Source: Persephonella sp964519345 (GTDB lineage: Bacteria; Aquificota; Aquificia; Aquificales; Hydrogenothermaceae). From it: 49,286 bases of DNA. Numbering within the stretch: position 1 is the stretch's first letter; the number at the start of each line of letters is the position of its first letter. Below, in pieces: positions 1-7,218 of this stretch. The stretch is from contig CAZFKX010000012.1 of assembly GCA_964519345.1 (NCBI GenBank), positions 1-49,286 on the forward strand, written 5' to 3'. A program made the translations under genes and the position numbers. The notes beneath the pieces were generated by a model that had not been told where the DNA came from, made no database searches, and saw only the letters and a program-made list of their open reading frames with translations.

Positions 1-1803
1 TTACTCAGCCTTAAGAATGCTTAAGAAAGCTTCCTGAGGAAGTTCTACTTTTCCAAGTTGTTTCATTCTTTTCTTCCCCTTCTTTTGTTTTTCTAACAGT
101 TTTTTCTTTCTTGTGATATCTCCACCGTAACATTTAGCAAGAACGTCTTTTCTAAGGGGTGCAACCCTTGCAGAGGCTACAACTTTTGATCCAATTACAG
201 CCTGTATTCTTACCTCAAAAAGCTGTCTTGGTATTACCTCTCTCATTTTATCAACAATATTTCTACCAACCCTGTATGCTTTGTCTTTATGGACTATAAA
301 TGATAATGCATCAACAATTTCTCCGTTTATTCTTATATCCATCTTTACTAGATCTCCAGGCCTATAATCTTTAAACTCATAATCAAATGATGCGTAACCT
401 CTTGTCGCAGTTTTTAGCTTATCATGAAAATCAAATAAAACTTCTGCCATTGGTATATCGTATCTTAATAGAACCGTCTTTTTATCTATATATTCAAATG
501 ATTTCTGGATACCTCTTTTTTCCTGAACAAGCTGTATTACTGCTCCAACAAAATCATTTGGGGTTATGATGTTAGCCTCAATATAAGGTTCAAGTATTTT
601 TTCTATCTGTGAGGGATCGGGCATCTGTGAGGGATTTCTTACCTCTATTTCTTCGCCTTTTTTTGTAATAACTCTATATATGACATTAGGAGCTGTTGTA
701 ATAAGCTCAATGTCATACTCTCTTTCTAATCTTTCTTGAACTATTTCCATATGAAGAAGTCCTAAAAATCCACATCTAAATCCAAGACCTAAAGCAGGAG
801 AACTCTCCATCTCATAAGTAAGGGCAGCATCATTTATTGAGTACTTTTCAAGAGCATCTCTAAGATCCTCAAAGAGTGTTGATCCTGTAGGATATAATCC
901 GGCATATACCATTGGTTTTGCTGGTCTAAAGCCTGGAACAGGTTGATCGGTGGGATTTTTCGCATCTGTGATCGTGTCTCCGATCCTTATATCTCTAACA
1001 TCTTTTATAGCGGCTGCTATGTAACCAACATCACCTGCTTTTAAGCTTTCAAGCTGAGTCATTGTAGGAGTCTGTGCTCCTACTTCTGTAACCTCAAACT
1101 CCTTTCCTGTTGACATTAGTTTTATTTTTGTTCCTTTTTTGACATCTCCATCAAATATTCTTACAAATGCTACAGCACCTCTATAAGGGTCATAGTAAGA
1201 ATCAAATATAAGTGCTTTTAAAGGTTTATCTTCTTCACCATCAGGTGGGGGGATCTTATTTACTATAGCTTCAAGAATATCCTGAATTCCTATTCCTGCT
1301 TTTCCTGATGCAAGTATAGCTTCTTCAGGATCTAAACCAAGAACGTCAGCTATCTGTTCTTTTATTCTTTCTATATCAGCAGATGGAAGATCTATTTTAT
1401 TTATAACAGGTATGATCTCAAGGTCTTGTTCAAGAGCCTGCCAGAAAGTTGCGATAGTTTGAGCTTCTATTCCCTGTGTAGCATCTATTAGAAGTAGTGC
1501 ACCTTCACATGCGGTTAGAGATCTTGAAACTTCATACCCAAAATCAACATGACCTGGTGTATCAATAAGATGAAGTGTATAATTGAGTCCATCTTTGGCT
1601 TTATAGTTCAATCTTACAGCCTGAAGTTTTATTGTAATTCCTCTTTCTCTTTCTATATCGAGGGTGTCAAGGATCTGATCCTTTTTTTCTCTTTCTTCAA
1701 CAGCACCTGTGTATTCCATAAGTCTATCAGCGAGAGTTGATTTACCATGATCAACGTGGGCGATAATTGAGAAATTTCTTATATTTTCCATTCTTTTGCT
1801 CAT
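1..1803 (-). CDS. lepA: Elongation factor 4 (LepA), ribosome back-translocating GTPase
   Basis: Translation GTPase that acts on stalled or mis-translocated ribosomes. The G domain is at the N-terminus: P-loop AHVDHGKST (about residues 14-22), switch II DTPGHVDF and NKID. The EF-G-like domains and the basic LepA-specific C-terminus (RKKKLLEKQKKGKKRMKQLGK region) follow. At 600 aa it has the usual family length and is complete: its TAA stop is the first three bases of the window. A TTG codon directly precedes the ATG at 1803; I chose the ATG because the GAGGT ribosome-binding site lies about six bases before it. It stands apart from the next gene (intergenic 1804-1872) and is probably transcribed alone or read into from the genes upstream. 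Identity is secure. Confidence 0.97.
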   Translation of the reverse strand: MSKRMENIRNFSIIAHVDHGKSTLADRLMEYTGAVEEREKKDQILDTLDIERERGITIKLQAVRLNYKAKDGLNYTLHLIDTPGHVDFGYEVSRSLTACEGALLLIDATQGIEAQTIATFWQALEQDLEIIPVINKIDLPSADIERIKEQIADVLGLDPEEAILASGKAGIGIQDILEAIVNKIPPPDGEEDKPLKALIFDSYYDPYRGAVAFVRIFDGDVKKGTKIKLMSTGKEFEVTEVGAQTPTMTQLESLKAGDVGYIAAAIKDVRDIRIGDTITDAKNPTDQPVPGFRPAKPMVYAGLYPTGSTLFEDLRDALEKYSINDAALTYEMESSPALGLGFRCGFLGLLHMEIVQERLEREYDIELITTAPNVIYRVITKKGEEIEVRNPSQMPDPSQIEKILEPYIEANIITPNDFVGAVIQLVQEKRGIQKSFEYIDKKTVLLRYDIPMAEVLFDFHDKLKTATRGYASFDYEFKDYRPGDLVKMDIRINGEIVDALSFIVHKDKAYRVGRNIVDKMREVIPRQLFEVRIQAVIGSKVVASARVAPLRKDVLAKCYGGDITRKKKLLEKQKKGKKRMKQLGKVELPQEAFLSILKAE

Positions 1804-1872
1804 CAACTACCTCATGAAAAAATTTTTAGAAGATAAAATTATAATATTTTTTTAGGATTTCCATACAGTCTG

Positions 1873-2349
1873 CTATTTCATAGCTTTTCTTAATGCTTCC
1901 CTTAGAAATTTCCTGAATTTTTCTTCAGTTACTGCACCGTAAATAATTATTAGTTTTTTTCCTCTTGGTGTGATTATGTATGTTGTGGGTGTTCCTGGAA
2001 CAGGAAATCTTACAAAATTCTGTCTGTGATTTGGGTAGATAGGAAATAGAGGATCTGACAGGTCTCCAGTTTTTGAGTCTATGACCATACCTATTATCTG
2101 AAATTTATCCCTAAACTCTTCCTCCTGTATCACTTTTTTCATCACAGGAATTTCTTCTATACATGCTGAGCAAGAGTATGCCATAAAATTTAGAACAATA
2201 AGTTTGTCCTCAGGTAGTGGAACTGGATTTGTATTGATATCTATAAGAATATACCTGTGAGTTTTTTTACTGTCCGTTTTATCTTTTTTCTCACATCCTT
2301 CAGTTAAAATAATAAAAATAAGAAGTATATATAAGATTTTTATTTTCAT
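1873..2349 (-). CDS. TlpA/ResA-like thioredoxin-fold lipoprotein or exported protein
   Basis: A 158-aa exported thiol-disulfide oxidoreductase-like protein. A short hydrophobic leader ends in TEGC near residue 19, which is a poor but possible lipobox, so it may be lipid-anchored in the periplasm. The redox motif CSAC sits at about residues 60-63 in the expected position after a beta strand (VLNFMAYSCSACIEE), and a cis-proline-like GTPTTYII segment lies downstream, as in TlpA, ResA and DsbE. Its ATG overlaps the stop of the preceding gene by four bases (ATGA), so it is the last gene of the 1873-3728 operon. It could reduce apocytochrome c or other periplasmic thiols, but the substrate is not shown. 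Family fairly sure, function open. Confidence 0.75.
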   Translation of the reverse strand: MKIKILYILLIFIILTEGCEKKDKTDSKKTHRYILIDINTNPVPLPEDKLIVLNFMAYSCSACIEEIPVMKKVIQEEEFRDKFQIIGMVIDSKTGDLSDPLFPIYPNHRQNFVRFPVPGTPTTYIITPRGKKLIIIYGAVTEEKFRKFLREALRKAMK

Positions 2350-2723
2350 ACTTTTTCCTGGACTCTTATAACCTTTCCAAAAAGCTCTAAGGATTCTACA
2401 ACATCTTTTGGAACTTTTGTTGTCCTCTCATCTTTCCCATCTCTCAGGATTACTTTTCCTTCTTCTTCACCTATATATTTAAATAATCCCCACTGACCTT
2501 TCTCTCTAAAAAGGACTATATCGCCTTCTGAAGGAACTAAAGGTGGTATCTTTCCTATTAGTGTCCATACATTTCTGATTTTAATCCAGAATGTGTTTTC
2601 TTTAAAGTTCTGTACCATATCAACAAGCATAAGGGGTGTTTCTACATCAGACAGTTTGTCCATCGTATTTTCATCTACAAGTTCGTAAGCCTTTAAAAAA
2701 ACGGTTGGTATAAGTCTTTCCAT
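2346..2723 (-). CDS. Unknown protein, faint S24/LexA-like fold
   Basis: I do not recognise this 125-aa soluble protein by name. The C-terminal half (GDIVLFREKGQWGLFKYIG, then a ILRDG turn and a LFGKVIRV ending) follows the strand order of the C-terminal peptidase domain of LexA/S24 proteins, including a lysine in the strand where the catalytic Lys would be. The stretch where the nucleophile motif GDSM should lie reads RNVWTL, so no serine nucleophile is visible. If the fold guess holds it is a non-catalytic relative. Its ATG follows the stop of the previous gene without a gap, and its stop overlaps the thioredoxin-like gene by four bases, so the three are translated together. Confidence 0.55.
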   Translation of the reverse strand: MERLIPTVFLKAYELVDENTMDKLSDVETPLMLVDMVQNFKENTFWIKIRNVWTLIGKIPPLVPSEGDIVLFREKGQWGLFKYIGEEEGKVILRDGKDERTTKVPKDVVESLELFGKVIRVQEKV

Positions 2724-2984
2724 TTAACCCTCACATCTATGAGCTTTTTTTAATGGGATAAGAGTATTCCTTGTCTGTTCTTTAAGTATATTTATAGACT
2801 GGGCTGTCATAAAAGATGCATGTTCAAGATTTATTATTGCTGATTCAATATCTCTGTCTTTTGTACTGTACCTAAGCTGTCTGAACTGTTTGTGAAGTTC
2901 ATCAAGATTTGTTCCAAGTTCATAAGCCAACGTAAATGTTTTCATAATAAGTTCGTCTATTTTTTGTTTTTCTTTTTCAGTCAT
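2724..2984 (-). CDS. Small helical protein of unknown function
   Basis: An 86-aa, charged, soluble protein. It appears to be almost all alpha helix (heptad-like leucine/isoleucine spacing in residues 5-70) with no signal peptide or metal motif apart from one cysteine near the end. A strong AGGAGG ribosome-binding site precedes the ATG, which lies inside the last codons of the cupin gene (8-base overlap). The tight packing shows it is a real gene of the operon; nothing points to a particular function. Confidence 0.6.
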   Translation of the reverse strand: MTEKEKQKIDELIMKTFTLAYELGTNLDELHKQFRQLRYSTKDRDIESAIINLEHASFMTAQSINILKEQTRNTLIPLKKAHRCEG

Positions 2985-3285
2985 GTTTTCCTCCTAAAGA
3001 TTTAGATCCGCAAATATAAACAACACCTGTATCTGTTTTCGCCCAGTGTCTTGTTCCTGCAGGAAGATCAAGTCTGTCTCCAGCTTTTAAAGTTATTTCT
3101 CCATGCTCTGTTCCTATAGTTATTTCACCTTTACATATCCATCTTACTTCTTCATAAGGGTGAGTATGCCAGTCATAAAAAGATCCTTTTTGATCTTCCC
3201 AGACAAATATATCTTCATATCCTTCTTCCTTAAGAATTTTCCTTATTTTTTCTGGATCTTTTATTTCTGTACTTATTATTTTCAT
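2977..3285 (-). CDS. Small cupin-domain protein
   Basis: Single-domain cupin of 102 aa, a beta barrel that usually binds one metal ion. Motif 1 is seen as WHTHPYEEVRWICKGEI, with two histidines and a glutamate as ligands, and motif 2 as GDRLDLPAGTRHW with the fourth ligand histidine. The frame is open to a further ATG at 3306, but I place the start at 3285 because that ATG overlaps the TGA of the upstream membrane-protein gene in a standard four-base ATGA junction. Small stand-alone cupins range from isomerases to dioxygenases and simple sensors, so no substrate can be named. Confidence 0.8.
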   Translation of the reverse strand: MKIISTEIKDPEKIRKILKEEGYEDIFVWEDQKGSFYDWHTHPYEEVRWICKGEITIGTEHGEITLKAGDRLDLPAGTRHWAKTDTGVVYICGSKSLGGKHD

Positions 3286-3728
3286 TTCTGGCTTAAAATA
3301 CTCCATGTTTCATGATCTATATTATGAAGAATGTATTCAGGGGCTTTTACCTCGATTATGTACTTACCGTCTATCTTCAAAGGTTTTCCCGTATTATCTG
3401 TTTTAAACTTTACCTCGCCAGTTTTTTTATTACCTTTATAGAACTGGATAGTATTATCTTTCTCAATTATTCTGGTAATGCCGTGCATATTCATCTGTCT
3501 AACTATAACATCCTGTATGAATTTTTTATCAGAAATAGAGAAAACTCTTTCATTTATCTGTTCATTGAAATGTTTGTCATTAAGCCATACAAGGAATGCA
3601 AATATGATTACTGATATATCAATAATTAAAAGTGATATTCCATACTTTCTTGGAAGGGTAAAGAAGGTGATTACCGTGAATACCGTGAACAATCCTATAG
3701 CAACTATATAAAGCTTATTTGGACTCAT
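3282..3728 (-). CDS. Membrane protein with two N-terminal helices, unknown function
   Basis: A 148-aa protein with two hydrophobic helices in residues 5-24 and 30-48 joined by a short basic turn, then a soluble domain of about 95 residues that should lie in the cytoplasm if the positive-inside rule holds. No recognisable motif is present in the soluble part. It starts the small-gene operon 3728-1873, with GGAGA ten bases before the ATG. It begins 12 bases past the end of lolA and may share its transcript. Confidence 0.6.
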   Translation of the reverse strand: MSPNKLYIVAIGLFTVFTVITFFTLPRKYGISLLIIDISVIIFAFLVWLNDKHFNEQINERVFSISDKKFIQDVIVRQMNMHGITRIIEKDNTIQFYKGNKKTGEVKFKTDNTGKPLKIDGKYIIEVKAPEYILHNIDHETWSILSQK

Positions 3729-3739
3729 ATAATTCTCCG

Positions 3740-4342
3740 TTACTGTCTTATAATTTCTACATCCTCAGGAAGATCTAAACGTAGATCAATTTTTTTTCTC
3801 ATGTATTCAATATCTGGAAAATGTAGCTCAACTATACTATCTTCGCCGTATAGCTTAATTTTATATATTTCCAGATCTTTTTTTATGATAATCTCCACCT
3901 TTTTTATCCCTTTTTCGTTTAAAGGTAAAAGGGATATCAGAATACCTTCGTCTGTTTTCTTTTCGTAATTTACTTTGAATATATCTTTGAGTGATCTATT
4001 TTCCATAAATATTTTAAATATCTTTACAATAAGAAAATCGTCAGACAAATCTGAGATAACAGCTTGTTTTTCCTCAGGTGTATAAATAGTACTTTTTTTT
4101 CCTTCTACAAGTATGATCTGTTTATAGGGGTCTTTATACACTATTTTAAGCTTATCTGGCTTTGTTGCGTAAAGTTCTCCTATAAATGTCTGAGGTTGAT
4201 CAAAGCCTTCTATGGTATTTATCTGTAAAAATTTACCTCTAATAGAAGACACACTTTTTATTTTTTTTTCAAATTTATCAAGAAAAGGGGATCCGTAGGA
4301 TAAAGAAAAGGCTGTAAGTAAGATAATTAGTATTTTTCCCAT
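3740..4342 (-). CDS. lolA: LolA-family periplasmic lipoprotein carrier
   Basis: A 200-aa exported protein that ferries lipoproteins from the inner membrane across the periplasm to the outer membrane. It has a Sec signal peptide (MGKILIILLTAFSLSYGS) and the LolA pattern of long curved-sheet strands: SIRGKFLQ, FIGELYATKPDKLKIVY and QIILVEGKKSTIY. The frame extends 11 codons further upstream, but the ATG at 4342 has GGGAG at proper distance and begins directly with the signal peptide. No LolB is visible here, as is common outside gamma- and betaproteobacteria. With lnt at 47.3 kb and several predicted lipoproteins it fits a diderm envelope. Confidence 0.85.
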   Translation of the reverse strand: MGKILIILLTAFSLSYGSPFLDKFEKKIKSVSSIRGKFLQINTIEGFDQPQTFIGELYATKPDKLKIVYKDPYKQIILVEGKKSTIYTPEEKQAVISDLSDDFLIVKIFKIFMENRSLKDIFKVNYEKKTDEGILISLLPLNEKGIKKVEIIIKKDLEIYKIKLYGEDSIVELHFPDIEYMRKKIDLRLDLPEDVEIIRQ

Positions 4343-4355
4343 ATTTTCTCCCTTA

Positions 4356-5174
4356 TCAGTAAAGCCACATAGCAAGTTTTTTTCTAAACTCTTTTGTTAA
4401 TGGATCGGACTCGCCAAGAATATTGAATATAGCTATCATTGCCTTTCTTCCAGCTTCCTCTTTATATTTCTTATCTAACTGTACAACTTTTAAAAATTTC
4501 TCCAGTGCTGATCTGTAATCTTCATGGATTGCTGAGCATGCACCCTCTTTTAAGAGTTTGTCAAGCTCGTTTTCAGACTTTAGATTCTCACACCAGTCCT
4601 TAAACTTTATCAATTCTTTTAAAGCTTGAGCTTTAGGGTAGTATTCCTTATCGTATTCTTTAATGTTGCTCAACAGATCCTCTGCTTTATCAAGTTTGTT
4701 TTCTTTTATGTATAACTTTGTAGCTTCAAGTATTATCTTTTTATTGTCTGGATACTGGTTTATAAGTTTTTCGTATATTTTTTCAGCTTCTTCAAAATTT
4801 CCTGCCATATACTCCATATATGCTTCTTCAATATATTTATCTATCTCAGATTTCATATGTTTTGATAGGATCTCTCTTATCTTATGTTCAGGTAATGCAC
4901 CGACAAATCTGTCAACCTCTTTTCCGTTAAGAATTATTCTTACATCTGGAATTCCACTGACTCCAAACTGATTTGCTGTAAGACTGTTCTGGTCTGTGTT
5001 TATTTTTGCAAGTACAAAGTCGTACTCTTTGGATAGTTTTTCTAAGATAGGTTTAAGCATCTGACATGGACCGCACCATGGCGCCCAGAAATCGACAACT
5101 ACAGGTTTTTCATAAGACTTTTCTATAACAAGCTTTTCAAAATTCTCGTCCGTTACATCTATTGAGTAGCCCAT
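4356..5174 (-). CDS. Thioredoxin-TPR protein (CnoX/YbbN-like)
   Basis: A 272-aa cytoplasmic protein. Residues 1-110 form a thioredoxin domain with the classic active site WAPWCGPC (about residues 30-37) and a cis-proline (GIPDVRI). The remainder is made of tetratricopeptide-like helices (EAYMEYMAGNFEEAEKIYEKL and following). This is the arrangement of CnoX/YbbN, a chaperedoxin that holds unfolded proteins under oxidative stress. E. coli YbbN lacks the full WCGPC, whereas here it is intact, so real thiol-disulfide activity is likely. AGGAGG precedes the ATG. Thirteen bases separate it from lolA, so the two are probably co-transcribed. Confidence 0.85.
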   Translation of the reverse strand: MGYSIDVTDENFEKLVIEKSYEKPVVVDFWAPWCGPCQMLKPILEKLSKEYDFVLAKINTDQNSLTANQFGVSGIPDVRIILNGKEVDRFVGALPEHKIREILSKHMKSEIDKYIEEAYMEYMAGNFEEAEKIYEKLINQYPDNKKIILEATKLYIKENKLDKAEDLLSNIKEYDKEYYPKAQALKELIKFKDWCENLKSENELDKLLKEGACSAIHEDYRSALEKFLKVVQLDKKYKEEAGRKAMIAIFNILGESDPLTKEFRKKLAMWLY

Positions 5175-5266
5175 TTTAATCCTCCTTCAGATATAATATA
5201 TATTTATTAAAATATCCGAATTTAGTCTGTTTTTCAAATATTTTTTTAGTATGTAAGACTAATATA

Positions 5267-6217
5267 TCAGTTTTGGACTGTTTCTCTTTCGACAGAATTT
5301 TTAAGTCTGCATACAGCACATATCTCATTAAAGGAAGGCTCTCCACATATCCTGCATTCTTTAATCTGTGTTTCTTCTTTTTCATAATATTCCTTTATTA
5401 TCGGATGCATATTTTTGAGGAAGTTTGTATAAAACTGCAGTTTTGTCCCGGGGTGTTTCTCTTCAATTTTCGATAGAATTTCCTTATACTCAATAGATGA
5501 AGCTCCTTCTGAAAATGGACATTCATACTCTATATACTCAATTCCATTAAAAAATGCATACATCGCACTTTCCTTTTCGGTAATTTTGCACAATGGTTTT
5601 ACTTTTCTTATGAATCCTCCTTCTTCTTTAAGAACAGGATACTGTTTTCTTAAATATTTAACATCCCAGTGAAGCGTGTTTCCAAAAAGCAGAGCAACTT
5701 CATCGTCAAGATTGTGTCCAGTAGCTATTATTCGGTATCCAAGTTTTTTTGCATAACTGTTCATATAGTATCTTTTGACTGCTCCACATGCTGAACAAGC
5801 AGGTTTTTTTGTTGACTTGTTTATCACGGGAATAGGAGCTATCTCATCTTTCAGGGAGATAATATGTAGGGATCTGCCTATTTTTTTTGAAAACTGTACA
5901 CTTAATTCTTTAGAATCCTTAGAATACTGATCTATACCAAGATCTATATAAAATCCATCTGCTTCATATCCATTTTTTATTAGAACATTCCAGAGTGCAA
6001 GACTGTCTTTTCCCCCTGAAACGGCTACCAGAATACGATCTCTTTTTGAAAACATTCTGAACTCTTTTATAGTTTTTTCGATTCTTTTTTCAAACCACTG
6101 TATATAATGATTTTTGCAGAGAGCCAATCTATGATGGGGTAAAAACACGACAGCTTTCCCTTTTTCTCCTTTTGCTTTACATATTGTGCATCTACTGCCT
6201 TTTTTTAGTTTTTCCAT
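5267..6217 (-). CDS. ttuA: TtuA-like tRNA 2-thiolation ATPase (s2T54 synthesis)
   Basis: A 316-aa PP-loop enzyme of the TtcA/TtuA family, predicted to activate U54 of the tRNA T-loop for thiolation, a modification that stabilises tRNA at high temperature. Visible features: an N-terminal zinc finger (CTIC at residues 10-13, CKNH near 37), the PP-loop SGGKDSL (about 70-76), a CSAC pair (about 142-145) and third cysteine (ECPF) for the Fe-S cluster, and a C-terminal zinc finger (CRIC ... CAVC). Both zinc fingers together are typical of TtuA rather than TtcA. It directly follows the sulfur-carrier gene ttuB by eight bases. Both tRNAs in this window carry T54 in the T-loop. Confidence 0.88.
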   Translation of the reverse strand: MEKLKKGSRCTICKAKGEKGKAVVFLPHHRLALCKNHYIQWFEKRIEKTIKEFRMFSKRDRILVAVSGGKDSLALWNVLIKNGYEADGFYIDLGIDQYSKDSKELSVQFSKKIGRSLHIISLKDEIAPIPVINKSTKKPACSACGAVKRYYMNSYAKKLGYRIIATGHNLDDEVALLFGNTLHWDVKYLRKQYPVLKEEGGFIRKVKPLCKITEKESAMYAFFNGIEYIEYECPFSEGASSIEYKEILSKIEEKHPGTKLQFYTNFLKNMHPIIKEYYEKEETQIKECRICGEPSFNEICAVCRLKNSVERETVQN

Positions 6218-6225
6218 CTCCTTCC

Positions 6226-6429
6226 TTATCCTCCTGATATAGCGTTTACAACCTTTACACTGTCTTCTTGAGTTATAAGGTCATCCTCTGAAGCTATCTC
6301 TCCATTTTTTGCAACAAAAGCATGTTCTGAAGATAGACCAAGTGCTTTTAATATATCTGATGCTTTTACCTTGTCTTTTTCAAAAAATAATGTTTTTTCT
6401 TTACCTCTGTATTTTACTTTTATTTCCAT
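6226..6429 (-). CDS. ttuB: TtuB-like ubiquitin-fold sulfur carrier
   Basis: A 67-aa MoaD/ThiS/TtuB-type protein with a beta-grasp length and the C-terminal Gly-Gly (NAISGG) that is adenylated and converted to a thiocarboxylate. Sulfur is then passed to the target of the partner enzyme. MoaD and ThiS look alike, but the neighbouring TtuA gene makes the tRNA 2-thiouridine/2-thioribothymidine pathway the best reading. The codons for the final glycines and stop form AGGAGGATAA, close enough to help initiate ttuA. The activating E1-like enzyme (TtuC/MoeB) is not in this window. Confidence 0.85.
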   Translation of the reverse strand: MEIKVKYRGKEKTLFFEKDKVKASDILKALGLSSEHAFVAKNGEIASEDDLITQEDSVKVVNAISGG

Positions 6430-6468
6430 TTTCCCACCTCTTTTTTATTGAACAGAATGAAATATATT

Positions 6469-7218
6469 TTAACTGAAGAACAGTTCAAGAGTTTTTATAA
6501 ACATATTTTTCAGATACTTTATTCTTTCCTTTTTTATTTTTAACCTTTTTTCATCAAACCATGGGTCTGAAAGGTAAAATTTTCTGTTTAGTTCTATCTG
6601 AATCCATGGAACTGGTTTATTACCATAAGTTCTTGTTATATAACCCCCTGAAAAAGGGACATTTATTTTAACTTCATTTTCTGGAAGGTTAAAAGCCTTG
6701 ATAAAAGCCCATTTTAACTTTTCTGTTGTTTTATAATCTGATGATTTTCCGTGTACATTGCCAAGGCAGATCATTGGTCTTTCTTTCCCTTTGTCAGGTG
6801 AGATTTCTGGAGCTACGGATGCCATTGAATGACAATCAAATGCTATTTTTATCTCAGGATTTTTTAAGGATTTCTTTATTTCTTTGTGATAAGGAAAGTA
6901 GTATTTCTCAAGCAGTAAAGCTATCTTTCTTTTATCAAGAGGTTTTCTGTATATCTGTACACCATAACATGTTTTAGTTTTAACAACGCCATCTGGGTTT
7001 TTTGGAGGAAGATCATCTGGGGCCCTATTAGGATCAACAAATGCTCTGGCTATATCTGTTTTTACAATACTAACAGCCATTTCTCCAATATCGTATATAT
7101 CTGTTGTGAATGGATCGGAATCATCAAAAATATCTTTATCTGACAGTACAACTAAATTTTTTACTTCAGGTGGTATTTTCCATCCACCATGAGGAATAGA
7201 TATTAAAACAGGGAACAT
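6469..7218 (-). CDS. N-formylglutamate amidohydrolase family protein
   Basis: A 249-aa cytoplasmic protein of the N-formylglutamate amidohydrolase (HutG-type) family, zinc enzymes related to carboxypeptidases. It shows the N-terminal SIPHGG motif, the SDPFTTDIY and DPNRAPDD segments, FDCHSM (about residues 127-132) and the later PFSGGYITR that lines the substrate pocket. No histidine-degradation genes are nearby, so the textbook role (formylglutamate to glutamate plus formate) is not supported by context. Its ATG shares one base with the stop of the gamma-glutamyltransferase-like gene (TAATG), and GGAGG sits before it, so the two are coupled. It may hydrolyse an N-acyl or amide bond in a glutamate-containing compound. 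Confidence 0.8.
   Translation of the reverse strand: MFPVLISIPHGGWKIPPEVKNLVVLSDKDIFDDSDPFTTDIYDIGEMAVSIVKTDIARAFVDPNRAPDDLPPKNPDGVVKTKTCYGVQIYRKPLDKRKIALLLEKYYFPYHKEIKKSLKNPEIKIAFDCHSMASVAPEISPDKGKERPMICLGNVHGKSSDYKTTEKLKWAFIKAFNLPENEVKINVPFSGGYITRTYGNKPVPWIQIELNRKFYLSDPWFDEKRLKIKKERIKYLKNMFIKTLELFFS

Noticed and set aside
5176..5385. A 69-codon minus-strand frame at the start of the ttuA end region
   Set aside because: It overlaps the 3' end of ttuA in another frame, has no ribosome-binding site, and the coding signal belongs to ttuA.
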